This document shows, one piece after another, positions 1 through 8,683 of a stretch of 37,263 nt of DNA. The stretch covers positions 1 through 37,263 of the forward strand of contig DYSW01000013.1 in the NCBI GenBank assembly GCA_020726285.1, given 5' to 3'. Made by a program: the position numbers and the translations under genes. Each line of letters begins with the position of its first letter. Positions within the stretch are counted from its first letter, which is position 1. Under the pieces are notes generated by a model. It saw nothing but the letters and a program-made list of their open reading frames with translations, made no database searches and was not told where the DNA came from. Origin of the DNA: Melioribacter roseus (GTDB lineage Bacteria; Bacteroidota; Ignavibacteria; Ignavibacteriales; Melioribacteraceae).

Positions 1-51
1 CACCTCTTGCTTAATTTCCATTTATAAAATTTGAAACATTCTGAGAATAAA

Positions 52-2055
52 ATGAAACTTCTTCTAACTTTGCTTTTCTTGATTTCACATATTTTTCCGC
101 AATCAAAAACCGAAATTCCTGCAATATTTGGGAATAATATGGTTCTCCAACAAAATACAGAAGTAACATTTTGGGGGAAAAGCAAATCAAATTCTAATAT
201 TGAAATTTCTTCGAGTTGGGGAAATTCGACAAAAACTACTTCAGATGAATTAGGGAATTGGAAAACTAAATTACAAACGCCAAATTTTGGGGAAAATTTT
301 ACGATAAATCTTCAATTTTCTGATACAACAATTACTTACCAAAATGTTTTAGTTGGTGAAGTTTGGATTTGCAGTGGACAATCGAATATGGAAATGCCAC
401 TCACTGGTTGGCTTCCTGCAGATTCTATAGAAGGTTCCAAAAATGCGATTGAGAATTCTTTTAATCGAAATATTCGTTATTTTACAGTTGAACATCAAGT
501 TTCTGAAACACCTGCTTTTAATTGTACAGGGAATTGGGTTGAACAAAATCCAGAAACAGCAGCTTCTTTCAGTGCAACCGCATTTTTCTTCGCTCAAAAT
601 ATCTATAATAAAACAAATATTCCACTTGGATTAATTCATTCAAGTTGGGGTGGAACTCCAATTGAAACGTGGACAAGTGCTGAAAAGTTAGCAACAACAG
701 AAAAGTATGCGAATGTTTTGAATGATATTAAAAATAATAAAGAAGAATTTGAAAATATTAATTCTTGGTTAAACACCAGAAATAAACAAAAAGTGTATGA
801 GAGAAAGATTAATGAGCGATGGAAAAATCTAAATTTTAACGACCAAAATTGTTCGAAAACTAACTTTGATGATAGTAAATGGAAATATATGAATTTGCCA
901 ACTGGTTGGGAATTTTCTGAAGTCGGAAATTTTGACGGTGTTATTTGGTTCAGAAAGAAAATAATTATTCCAAGTGAATGGAAAAACAAGGAATTAATTT
1001 TAGAATTAGGACCAATTGATGATATGGACATTACTTTTGTAAATGGAATGAAAATCGGAAGCTACGAACAAGATGGTTTTTGGAACATTGCCAGAACTTA
1101 CGAAATCCCAGCAAATCTTGTAAACGACACTTCCCTTTTAATTGCCGTTCGTGTTATTGATAATCAAGGCGGTGGTGGAATTTACGGAACATCAAATTTG
1201 CTAAATATTCATCCAAAATTCTCTCCCGAAACAATTTCTATTGCTGGCGAATGGAAATATCTTCCCGTTGCTGTTTTTCTAAACAACATATTTTATTCAT
1301 TTGACGTAGAAACTGAAGAATTCTTTCATATTCCGAAATTACCAGAACAATTGAACCAAAATACGCCAACAACACTTTTTAATGGAATGATTTCACCAAT
1401 TATTCCATTTACAATAAAAGGTGCAATTTGGTATCAAGGCGAATCTAACACTGGAGAACCAGAACTTTATGCAACTCTTTTTCCATTAATGATTTCAGAT
1501 TGGCGTGAAAAATGGCAAATTGAATTCCCATTTTACTTTGCACAAATTGCACCTTGGAATTACGGAACTGAAATTTTTTCGCAGATTTTACGAGAATCTC
1601 AATTAAAATCTCTTAAAACACCAAAAACTGGAATGGCAGTTACTATGGATGTCGCAAATTCTGAGAACGTTCATCCAGCAAAAAAACGTGAAGTTGGCGA
1701 ACGGCTTTCACTTTGGGCTTTGAAAAATGAATATGGAAAAGACATTATTCCATCTGGACCAATTTATGATTCATTTATAATCGATAAAGAGAAAATAATT
1801 CTCTCATTCTTATATGATGAAGGAATGTTTTTGAAACCGATTGACGGAAAAAGTAACTTTCAGATTGCTGGCGAAGATAGAATTTTTGTTGACGCACAAG
1901 TTGAGATTATAAATTATAAGCTGATTATTTCTTCAAATGAAGTGAAATATCCAAAATCAGTTAGATATTGTTGGGATAATACTTCATACGGAACTCTTTT
2001 TAACAACGCAAAACTTCCAGCTTCTTCATTCCGAACAGATAATTGGAAAAATTAG
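52..2055 (+). CDS. Secreted sialate O-acetylesterase (SASA/SGNH-type carbohydrate esterase)
   Basis: Likely removes O-acetyl groups from sialic acids or other acetylated sugars outside the cytoplasm. A signal peptide (MKLLLTLLFLISHIFPQS) follows the chosen ATG; an in-frame TTG lies 21 nt upstream, but starting there would put a charged leader before the hydrophobic core. Visible motifs (numbered from the ATG): GQSNM with the presumed nucleophile Ser111, the second block WYQGESN near 460-466, and the DVANSENVHP block (Asp533, His541) that supplies the acid/base residues in this family. Between about residues 255 and 390 is an inserted beta-rich segment resembling a galactose-binding/GH2 sugar-binding jelly roll, a common arrangement in Bacteroidota SASA proteins. 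Family assignment is confident; the exact acetylated substrate is not. No sialidase or sialic-acid transporter lies nearby. The gene is convergent with the next one and the two stop codons overlap. Confidence 0.88.
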   Translation: MKLLLTLLFLISHIFPQSKTEIPAIFGNNMVLQQNTEVTFWGKSKSNSNIEISSSWGNSTKTTSDELGNWKTKLQTPNFGENFTINLQFSDTTITYQNVLVGEVWICSGQSNMEMPLTGWLPADSIEGSKNAIENSFNRNIRYFTVEHQVSETPAFNCTGNWVEQNPETAASFSATAFFFAQNIYNKTNIPLGLIHSSWGGTPIETWTSAEKLATTEKYANVLNDIKNNKEEFENINSWLNTRNKQKVYERKINERWKNLNFNDQNCSKTNFDDSKWKYMNLPTGWEFSEVGNFDGVIWFRKKIIIPSEWKNKELILELGPIDDMDITFVNGMKIGSYEQDGFWNIARTYEIPANLVNDTSLLIAVRVIDNQGGGGIYGTSNLLNIHPKFSPETISIAGEWKYLPVAVFLNNIFYSFDVETEEFFHIPKLPEQLNQNTPTTLFNGMISPIIPFTIKGAIWYQGESNTGEPELYATLFPLMISDWREKWQIEFPFYFAQIAPWNYGTEIFSQILRESQLKSLKTPKTGMAVTMDVANSENVHPAKKREVGERLSLWALKNEYGKDIIPSGPIYDSFIIDKEKIILSFLYDEGMFLKPIDGKSNFQIAGEDRIFVDAQVEIINYKLIISSNEVKYPKSVRYCWDNTSYGTLFNNAKLPASSFRTDNWKN

Positions 2056-3431
2056 GTTTTTCTTGATTTCATTCCAATAAATTGAATAATTATCGAAACC
2101 AATAAACCGACTAACATCGGTTCCGATATTTCAGTGATTATAACTGATAAATTTAATTGTGGTTTTAATATTTGCCAAATAATTGCAATTAGCGGACTTA
2201 AAATCATCTGAAGATTGAGATATTTTTCTGAAATTCTAATTTTCGGGAAATAGGTTGAAAATACAGGCAAAATTAATCCTGGAATAATTATTGAACCAAT
2301 TACATACCATATTTGAATTATCGACTTAAAATAAATTGATACAATAAATGCAATAATTAAAGAAATTGCAATTCCCAAACGAGTTCTAAATATTAGCGAT
2401 TTTTCATCTTCATTTTTTGTAGAAAATAAATCATTCGCAAAAGTTAAGCCACTTAAAAACGTAATGCTGTTAAAAGTTGAAAGAATTGTGGCAAATAATC
2501 CAACATAAAATATTCCTTTCAAACCAATTGGTAAGATTTTGTCAGCCAATAGCGGAAAAGCCAATATTGGATTAATATTTTCATCCAAAATAACTCTTGC
2601 AAATAAACCGCTTGTAGTTGTCAGTAAATCAAAAATTGCCCAAAACCCAACTGAAATGATTATTCCCCATTTTGCGATTTTTTCATTAATTGCATTTGTA
2701 CTTCTCTGATGAAATCCCGGGTCAACAAATGTCCATAATGCAATTAAAAACCACACAAATAGATAAGTTGGAGAAACATTTTCGAGAGATAAGTGGTTTT
2801 TTGGAAGATTTTGAATAAGAAATGAAAAGTTGCCATAATTAGCAAAAAGGAATAAAAACATCATTCCAAAACCCAAAAACATTAAAATAAATTGAAATAA
2901 ATCTGTATTAATAGTTGTTCTGAAACCCCCTTTTATTAAAAATCCACCAACAATGATGATAGAAATTATTACTCCATAAATTTCATTGAAATTAAATAAA
3001 TGAGCGAATAGTGTTGAAAGCATTAAAAGATATGGAGCTGGATTTACCAATAAATAAATTAAAAATGCTGCAATTTTTGATGATTTTTCTCCGTATTCAA
3101 GTTTAATTTTTTGTGGAATTGTAAGTAACGAAGCTTTCCGTATTTTTTTTGAAAACACAAATGCAAAGAGAATCGCAAAAAAATAATAAGGAATTCCTTG
3201 TGTAAACCAACTAATTATTCCAAATGAGTAAGTGAATTCACCAATTCCTAAAATTCCACCATACCAAGTAGCGACAGTTGTTGCAACAAAGAGAATATAT
3301 CCCATTTTTTGTGAGCCAGCAAGAAAATCGCTTTTTGAATTTTTCTTCGTTTTAGTAACAAATCCTATAATAAATAGAATTATAAAGAATGATATTACTA
3401 TTAAAGTGTCGAATTTATGCAAAATACCCAC
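2052..3431 (-). CDS. Sodium:solute symporter (SSS family), candidate thiamine or thiamine-precursor transporter
   Basis: A 459-residue polytopic membrane protein with about 13 hydrophobic segments. The N-terminal pattern (a first helix, then KSDFLAGSQKMG, then ATWYGGILGIGE in the second helix) is typical of the SSS/SLC5 family (TC 2.A.21), which couples Na+ entry to uptake of sugars, vitamins, amino acids or organic acids. The substrate is not readable from sequence. It overlaps the thiamine pyrophosphokinase gene by 17 nt and is the last gene of an operon under a TPP riboswitch, so uptake of thiamine or a pyrimidine/thiazole precursor across the inner membrane is the best inference. Its position is the one PnuT holds in many Bacteroidota thiamine operons. 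Start at 3431 (MGILHKF) is the first in-frame Met and lies inside the preceding gene, suggesting translational coupling. Family confident, substrate inferred. Confidence 0.85.
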   Translation of the reverse strand: MGILHKFDTLIVISFFIILFIIGFVTKTKKNSKSDFLAGSQKMGYILFVATTVATWYGGILGIGEFTYSFGIISWFTQGIPYYFFAILFAFVFSKKIRKASLLTIPQKIKLEYGEKSSKIAAFLIYLLVNPAPYLLMLSTLFAHLFNFNEIYGVIISIIIVGGFLIKGGFRTTINTDLFQFILMFLGFGMMFLFLFANYGNFSFLIQNLPKNHLSLENVSPTYLFVWFLIALWTFVDPGFHQRSTNAINEKIAKWGIIISVGFWAIFDLLTTTSGLFARVILDENINPILAFPLLADKILPIGLKGIFYVGLFATILSTFNSITFLSGLTFANDLFSTKNEDEKSLIFRTRLGIAISLIIAFIVSIYFKSIIQIWYVIGSIIIPGLILPVFSTYFPKIRISEKYLNLQMILSPLIAIIWQILKPQLNLSVIITEISEPMLVGLLVSIIIQFIGMKSRKT

Positions 3432-4071
3432 TTTTTAGAGTTGTTAGAAAATTCCGCATTAATAATATTTTTCCATTTGATGATATTTTAATTGGATTTT
3501 GAATTGCCAAATTGCTCGTTCCATCTTTTTCACCAAATGGAAGAGCTTGATTTTTTAGTTCGTATTTCAAACCGATTGTGGAAATTTTGGTGAATTCATC
3601 CAAGCCGTATAGAGAAATTGTTTCTCCAATTTGCGTTTTAATTGAGATTTCGCCGAACAGCACATTAACAATTGTTTTTTGATGAACAAGATAAAGTTGA
3701 ATTTTTTCATAATATTTTAGCAAATTGCCAATGTTTCCGAAAGTGTGGTCTAATCTATCGCCCGAACCGCCAAAAATAATTGCTTTACTAACTTTTTTAG
3801 AAATTAGATATTTAATCGCTTTTTCAATATCTGTATCATTTTGGCGTTTTAGTTGCTCTGTTTTAATTCCCATTTTTTGGTAATATTCTAAATTTTCGTT
3901 GGAAATTGAATCAAAATCACCAATTATTAGATTTGGTAGAATTCCAATTTTTCTTGTGGAATTTGCACCGCCATCTGCCGCAATTAGAAAATCAAACCCT
4001 AAAGAAAGTAATTTGTTTATTTCACTTTTTCTTGGCAAATATCCATTCCCAACAATTATCGCATTTTTCAC
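3415..4071 (-). CDS. thiN: Thiamine pyrophosphokinase (thiamine diphosphokinase)
   Basis: Transfers pyrophosphate from ATP to thiamine to make thiamine diphosphate in the cytoplasm. Diagnostic motifs in order: ADGGAN (about 32-37), GDFDS (51-55), QNDTD (77-81) and GGSGDRLDH (101-109), which together form the ATP/Mg2+ and thiamine site of the TPK catalytic domain; a beta-rich thiamine-binding C-terminal part follows. At 218 residues it matches bacterial TPKs. The start codon is GTG, overlapping the stop of the upstream TonB receptor gene as GTGA, a classic coupled arrangement. It makes the effector (TPP) that the operon's riboswitch senses, so the pathway closes a feedback loop. The symbol follows the B. 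subtilis name; tnr3/TPK naming is also used in this group. Confidence 0.93.
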   Translation of the reverse strand: MKNAIIVGNGYLPRKSEINKLLSLGFDFLIAADGGANSTRKIGILPNLIIGDFDSISNENLEYYQKMGIKTEQLKRQNDTDIEKAIKYLISKKVSKAIIFGGSGDRLDHTFGNIGNLLKYYEKIQLYLVHQKTIVNVLFGEISIKTQIGETISLYGLDEFTKISTIGLKYELKNQALPFGEKDGTSNLAIQNPIKISSNGKILLMRNFLTTLKSGYFA

Positions 4072-6533
4072 AAACTCACCGAGATTCCAGCTAAAATATT
4101 TAATTCGGCAGCGGGAAAAAATTCCTTTCCAACAGCATAATGTGCGTAAAGATTATTGAAAATATTGTTTACTTGAACGAAAATTTTTCCATTTTTAATA
4201 ATTTCTTTCCCTTCATATTTGTATCCCAATTTCGCATTAGCGACAAAATACGAATCAACTTTATTGTCGTTGTAACCCACAAAAAATGGATATTTCGAAA
4301 TATAACTTGTTAGATTTTCATCAAAATTGTCAGAATAATAACTTCCAACATATTTTAAAATAAGTGTGGACGAAAATCTGTTTTTTGAAGCAGAAATTAC
4401 GATATTTCCTAACATTTCAGGGAAACCACCAATTTTGTTATTTGCAAGATTAATTGAATTTTCTTCATCAATTACGTGAATTCCTTCTTTAATATAATTC
4501 TTGCTCAATGTTAAATTTGATAAAATATTTAACCAATTTGTGGGTTCAAAAGTGGTTGATAATTCAATTCCACTGTGAATTGTTTTGGGCATATTGCCAG
4601 TAATTGCATCTCCAAAAATTCCAACTTGACCATTTTTTACAATTTCATTTTCAAACAACATATAGTAAAAATTTGCTGAAACAAATAGATTTTCGTTACG
4701 ATAATTCCAACCAAGCTCAAGATTTCTCATCATTTCTGGTTTTACAAGTGGTTCACTAAAATCGTAATTTCCGTTGGAATCTTGAAGGAAATTCGGTAAC
4801 TGTCCGTAATATGAGCCTTCAGCATCATAATAATTTTTTAACATTGGTTCGCGACTTATTTGCGACATACTCAAAAATAGATTCATTTTTTCAAGAATTT
4901 TATAATTCAATCCCATTCTTGGATTGAAAAATGTGTTGCCAACAGAAAAATTATTTGAAAGAAATTTTTCGTTCGAAATTGAATATTTGTGATTAGCAAC
5001 TTGTAATTCTAAAAAATAATTTAAAGTGGAATTGAATTGATAATTTTCATTTACAAATAGATTAAAAACTGTTTTTCCACCTTCGTAATAATAGAATTTC
5101 CTTTCTGGAGAAAGATTTTCGGGCAAACTATTTGCATATTTTACAATCCCAAAATGTTCGGAATTGTGCAAATGAATTTCTGAGCCGAAAGTAAATTCCC
5201 CGTTTTCATGTTGAATTTGTAATCTCGGAATCCAACCAAATTGATTATTGTTTACGGTTGCTCGTATAATTGTATTCGTAGGATTTTGTGTAGGAGAAAA
5301 TCCAAAATCACTTGTTAAACGAAGTGCGTTTGTATCAGCCCAACTTCCATCAAAATCGAAATATCCATTGCCAATTATCCAAAAAACAGCTGAATTAGCA
5401 AGAATATCTTCAGATATTTTAATTTCATTTAACAATTCGAAATGTGGTTGCGAGTAATATTCCTTTTCTTCGCTTCGTCTTTTTGTTGACCAATCTTGAT
5501 ATCGATTATTTTCATAATCGTAATCCCAATAACTATAATTCTCTTTTCGAAGATTTTTCTCAGAAATTACGTTTTTTGGTAAACCAAGATAGACCAAACC
5601 ATCGTTTATTGGTCCGCCATAAAAGTTGAAATTAGTTGTAATATTTTCGTCATATCGAGCTATTGTGAAATGAAAAGATTGATAATCAGCCCAAGCTAAA
5701 TCTCGATAACCAGATTTCAGTGTCCTACCAAATTTGGCATAAATTGAATATTTATTATCAATCAAACCGCTTGTAGCTGAAATCTGAAACTGACGAATAT
5801 TAAAACTCCCAAAATTTGATGATAATTTAATTTCCTTTTTGTTTGAAAATGGCGAAGTAATTAAATTTATTGAGCCTCCAATTGAAGGAAAACCAATCAA
5901 GCTATTACCAGCACCGAGTTGTACTTGAATTAAATCTGTACTGGAAAGTAAATCGGGAATATCAATCCAATAAACATTGTGATCTTCCGGGTCGTTTTGT
6001 GGAATTCCATTCACCGAAATTGAAATTCTGCGTTGTTCAAATCCACGAATATTAAGAAAGGAATAACCGAGTGAACCACCATCATCTGAATAAAATGTGG
6101 TTGAAGGAAGATTGCTGAGAATTTCGGGAATTGATTGGTTTGAGAAATTCTCTTCAATATAATTACTTTTCAATTCTGAAAAACCTGCGGATTTTTCATC
6201 ATTCTTGCCCTCAAAACCTTGGATTACAATTGATTGTGTAGAAAGAATTTTCGGTTTTAAAGCAATCAAAATGCTTTTGCTTAAAAGTCTGACATAAACT
6301 TTTTCGGTAGAAAATCCAATGTAAGAAACAAAAATGAAATCATTCATTTTAAGATTTGAAAGAAGAAATTCACCGTTTTTATCAGTAACAGTTCCAAAAG
6401 ATGAATTTTCTGCTTGAACATTGGCTCCAACAAGAATTTCTCCATTTTCTGAATTGACGACTTTCCCTCTCAAAGTTAAATCTTGAGCAAAAATAGCCGT
6501 GCATAAAATTAGAATTACGAACAATTTTTTCAT
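4068..6533 (-). CDS. TonB-dependent outer-membrane receptor, probable thiamine (vitamin B1) uptake
   Basis: An 821-residue outer-membrane active-transport receptor. Order of parts: signal peptide MKKLFVILILCTAIFAQ (1-17); carboxypeptidase-regulatory-like beta domain (about 20-100, motif GKVVNSENGEILVGANV); TonB plug (about 115-225, including LNIRGFEQRR and GFPSIGGSINLIT); then a 22-strand-type barrel ending in the aromatic-rich C-terminus LAGISVSL. I place the start at 6533 because GGAG lies 6 nt upstream; the TTG 12 nt further upstream overlaps that ribosome binding site. A TPP riboswitch and an intrinsic terminator stand directly in front of it, and a thiamine kinase follows with overlapping stop/start. 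Ligand assignment to thiamine or its phosphates rests on this context, as for the riboswitch-linked omr1-type receptors known in Bacteroidota. It is a clear paralogue of the receptor at 11370-14087. Confidence 0.92.
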   Translation of the reverse strand: MKKLFVILILCTAIFAQDLTLRGKVVNSENGEILVGANVQAENSSFGTVTDKNGEFLLSNLKMNDFIFVSYIGFSTEKVYVRLLSKSILIALKPKILSTQSIVIQGFEGKNDEKSAGFSELKSNYIEENFSNQSIPEILSNLPSTTFYSDDGGSLGYSFLNIRGFEQRRISISVNGIPQNDPEDHNVYWIDIPDLLSSTDLIQVQLGAGNSLIGFPSIGGSINLITSPFSNKKEIKLSSNFGSFNIRQFQISATSGLIDNKYSIYAKFGRTLKSGYRDLAWADYQSFHFTIARYDENITTNFNFYGGPINDGLVYLGLPKNVISEKNLRKENYSYWDYDYENNRYQDWSTKRRSEEKEYYSQPHFELLNEIKISEDILANSAVFWIIGNGYFDFDGSWADTNALRLTSDFGFSPTQNPTNTIIRATVNNNQFGWIPRLQIQHENGEFTFGSEIHLHNSEHFGIVKYANSLPENLSPERKFYYYEGGKTVFNLFVNENYQFNSTLNYFLELQVANHKYSISNEKFLSNNFSVGNTFFNPRMGLNYKILEKMNLFLSMSQISREPMLKNYYDAEGSYYGQLPNFLQDSNGNYDFSEPLVKPEMMRNLELGWNYRNENLFVSANFYYMLFENEIVKNGQVGIFGDAITGNMPKTIHSGIELSTTFEPTNWLNILSNLTLSKNYIKEGIHVIDEENSINLANNKIGGFPEMLGNIVISASKNRFSSTLILKYVGSYYSDNFDENLTSYISKYPFFVGYNDNKVDSYFVANAKLGYKYEGKEIIKNGKIFVQVNNIFNNLYAHYAVGKEFFPAAELNILAGISVSL

Positions 6534-6564
6534 TAAAAACTCCAAAAAAAAAAAAGATTTAAAA

Positions 6565-6587
6565 CAAAAAAGCCGTTGGAAAACGGC
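6565..6587 (-). terminator. Riboswitch-controlled intrinsic terminator
   Basis: On the minus strand GCCGTT, loop TTCC, AACGGC is followed by TTTTTTGTTTT. It sits between the TPP aptamer and the receptor's ribosome binding site, so it is the expression platform. The 3' arm AACGGCT can also pair with AGCCGTT at the 5' edge of the aptamer (plus-strand 6676-6682), giving a candidate antiterminator. Confidence 0.88.
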
Positions 6588-6595
6588 AAAAGTTG

Positions 6596-6690
6596 GTAAT
6601 ACTATTGTTTTCCTACGCCAGCATTACCCGGTTCAGGTTCAAGGGTATAATCTCAGTCCCAAATGGAACACCCCTAACGGCTTCAGTAAA
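6596..6690 (-). promoter_or_regulatory. TPP riboswitch (THI element)
   Basis: The minus strand carries the conserved THI-box parts in the right order: AGGGGTG, then CTGAGATTATACCC, then TTGAACCTGAACCGGGTAAT, then GCTGGCGTAGGAA. These make the P2/P3 pyrimidine-binding arm with CTGAGA and the P4/P5 pyrophosphate-binding arm. The aptamer precedes an intrinsic terminator and the TonB receptor, thiamine kinase and SSS symporter genes, so high TPP should stop transcription of thiamine uptake and activation. The outer P1 helix looks weak by eye, and its 5' strand is shared with a possible antiterminator. Confidence 0.95.
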
Positions 6691-6705
6691 TTAAAAAAAC
6701 GTATG

Positions 6706-6737
6706 CAAAATTAACATTCTTACTAAAATATACCAAA
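6706..6737 (-). promoter_or_regulatory. Putative Bacteroidota-type promoter of the thiamine operon
   Basis: The minus strand has TAATTTTG (6713-6706), matching the TAnnTTTG -7 consensus, with TTTG (6737-6734) 20 nt upstream as a -33 element. Transcription would begin near 6700, just before the aptamer. Pattern match only. Confidence 0.45.
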
Positions 6738-6800
6738 TATGATTTTCATATCATTAATTACGAAACAAATTTATTATACTTCATATAAAACGAACGTAAT

Positions 6801-7312
6801 ATGACTATCCAAAATTCCAGAATATTGATTATTGATGACGATGAAAATCTGTGTTATTTATTAAAAGAAGAATTAATTGACAAAGGTTTTTCGTTGATTT
6901 TGTTCACAATGGATTTGATGGGCTAAAAGCTATAGAGGAAATTCCCAAAGTAATTAATCTTAAGCAAGAAATTGAATTTTTGGCTGAAAAATTTAACGCA
7001 AAATCTTTTCACTTTTCGGTAGATATTCCAGAAATCTTTACAATTTTGATTAAAATATCAGATTTTAGACGAATTTTCGAGAATTTGATTCACAACTCAA
7101 TTGATGCAATTCAAGAAAACGGAAGAATTACAATCTTTGCGAAGGAAAATCTTAATTTAGATAAAATTGATATTCTTGTAATTCTGTGTTCAGGATTTTC
7201 GGATTTACAACTTTCAGATGGATTTTTGCCAGATTTAATAATTAAAAAACCTTATAATTTTGATTATCTAAATCATCAAATTCTGGAATTATTTCATAAT
7301 AAATTCAATTAG
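6801..7312 (+). pseudogene. Decayed hybrid receiver/histidine-kinase gene
   Basis: Two frames together read as pieces of a signalling protein. The ATG at 6801 begins a receiver domain (RILIIDDDENLCYLLKEEL) whose frame stops at 6924-6926. One frame over, the text continues as a normal receiver (VHNGFDGLKAIEE, from 6902), so a single base has been lost near 6893. That second frame then jumps, without the phospho-acceptor region, into a histidine-kinase ATPase N-box-like stretch (RRIFENLIHNSIDAIQENG, about 7069-7125), and then into something like a receiver C-terminus (LVILCSGF, IIKKPYNFDYLNHQI), ending at 7312. The G boxes of the kinase, the dimerisation His and the receiver Asp are all absent. 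I read it as a relic with one frameshift and at least two internal deletions. The second frame alone, from a TTG at 6980, could be called a 110-residue hypothetical protein. Confidence 0.75.
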
Positions 7313-7321
7313 GCAAATTGA

Positions 7322-8683
7322 CTAAATATCTAAATCGGCAATTTCCATTTTAATTATTTCATATTTCGGGAATTCAGAAAATAATTCATCATACAATTTT
7401 TCGGCATCGCCAACCACAACAATTATATTATTATCAACCAAAATGTTTTTCTTTGCGGCTTCAAGTACATCTGATTTTGTTACTTTTTCGATGTTTTCGC
7501 TCAGTTTTTCAAAATAATCTCTTTCTAACTTGTTGCGAACAAGAAAATGAATGTTTGAAATAAGATAACTTATCGTATCATCATAAATTGAAGAATTTTT
7601 AATCAAAAATGATTTTGCAAAGTTGAGTTCTTCATCAGAAATATCTTCGCGAATCAAATTCATTTCTTTGATAATTTCTTTCAACGCAAGAATTGTATTT
7701 GCGGTATCGACTGAAGTTCTAATGTTAAAATTTCCCAAACTATGCGATTGTACAAATTCACTTTGAATGCCATAAGTTAAACCTTTTTCTTCGCGTAAAT
7801 TATGGTTTAATCGGCTGCTAAATTGTCCTCCAAAAATTGAATTTAGCACTTTCATTGCATAAAAATGTGGTGAATCAATTTTATCAGAAATATTTGCAAG
7901 ATTTATTACACTTTGAGGAGCATCTTTTTTATTAATTAAAAAAATCTGGTTTTGCGGAACTTGAAAAACAATTTCTTTTTTTGATGACGAACTTCCGGTG
8001 GGAAAATCACCAAAATGTTTTTCTAATATGTCAGATAATTCCTGCGAATTAATATTTCCTACAACAATTATTTCAAGATCTTGAGCAATATAATTTTGCG
8101 AATAAAATTCTTTAATATCAGAATTTTCAATATTTTGAACTGTTTTTAAGGTTCCCATTGGGGAATTTTCAAAAGGAGTTTCTTTGAACAAGTATTTTTG
8201 AGAAACTAAAACTCCCAAATTTCGAGGATCATCTTTAATATGAACCAAAGAATCCAAATGTTTAGCTTTTTCACGATTAAAATCTTCATCTCTAAAATTA
8301 GGTTTCAGAAATATTTTAGATATAATACTTAAAAATTCATCAAAATTTTCTTTTAATGAAGAAAGATAAAATGTTTGATCAATTGTATTTACACCGCTAT
8401 CAAACGACGCACCTAATTTTTGAATAATTCTATCAATTTCAAGAGAGTTAAGATTTTCAGCACTTTCGTCAATCAATTTTCCAGTTAAAAATGCAGTTCC
8501 ACGTTTGTTTGCAGAATCACCGCCAGCACCTTTATGAAGTAAAAATCTTAATTGTAAAACCGGAAGTTGATTTCTTTCAACCAAATGCACCGCAATCCCA
8601 TTTTTAAGATAAAAAGTAGAATGAATTAGTGTTTTCAAATCGTATGAACTTGGCAAAACGGGAGGATTTTTTCTATTTATCAT
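7322..8683 (-). CDS. M16 family peptidase-like subunit, non-catalytic partner (R/Y-motif chain)
   Basis: Processing-peptidase fold of the M16B family (about 453 residues from the chosen start). The zinc motif HxxEH is missing: the matching position reads GTAFLTGKLIDES. In contrast the C-terminal half keeps the R/Y signature, FSSRLNHNLREEKGLTYGI, which in heterodimeric M16B enzymes supplies substrate-binding residues to the catalytic partner. The neighbouring upstream gene has the opposite pattern, so the two very likely form one heterodimeric metallopeptidase. The start at 8683 (MINRKNPPVL) overlaps the upstream gene's end by 11 nt and has a purine-rich AAAAGAGAAAG leader; an in-frame start at 8716 would add 11 residues. 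No signal peptide is visible, so a cytoplasmic location is likely. Substrate unknown. Confidence 0.88.
   Translation of the reverse strand: MINRKNPPVLPSSYDLKTLIHSTFYLKNGIAVHLVERNQLPVLQLRFLLHKGAGGDSANKRGTAFLTGKLIDESAENLNSLEIDRIIQKLGASFDSGVNTIDQTFYLSSLKENFDEFLSIISKIFLKPNFRDEDFNREKAKHLDSLVHIKDDPRNLGVLVSQKYLFKETPFENSPMGTLKTVQNIENSDIKEFYSQNYIAQDLEIIVVGNINSQELSDILEKHFGDFPTGSSSSKKEIVFQVPQNQIFLINKKDAPQSVINLANISDKIDSPHFYAMKVLNSIFGGQFSSRLNHNLREEKGLTYGIQSEFVQSHSLGNFNIRTSVDTANTILALKEIIKEMNLIREDISDEELNFAKSFLIKNSSIYDDTISYLISNIHFLVRNKLERDYFEKLSENIEKVTKSDVLEAAKKNILVDNNIIVVVGDAEKLYDELFSEFPKYEIIKMEIADLDI

Noticed and set aside
636-1031. 131-codon open frame on the minus strand inside the esterase gene
   Set aside because: Shadow of the well-supported esterase: it lies wholly within conserved coding sequence and has no recognisable domain or start signal.
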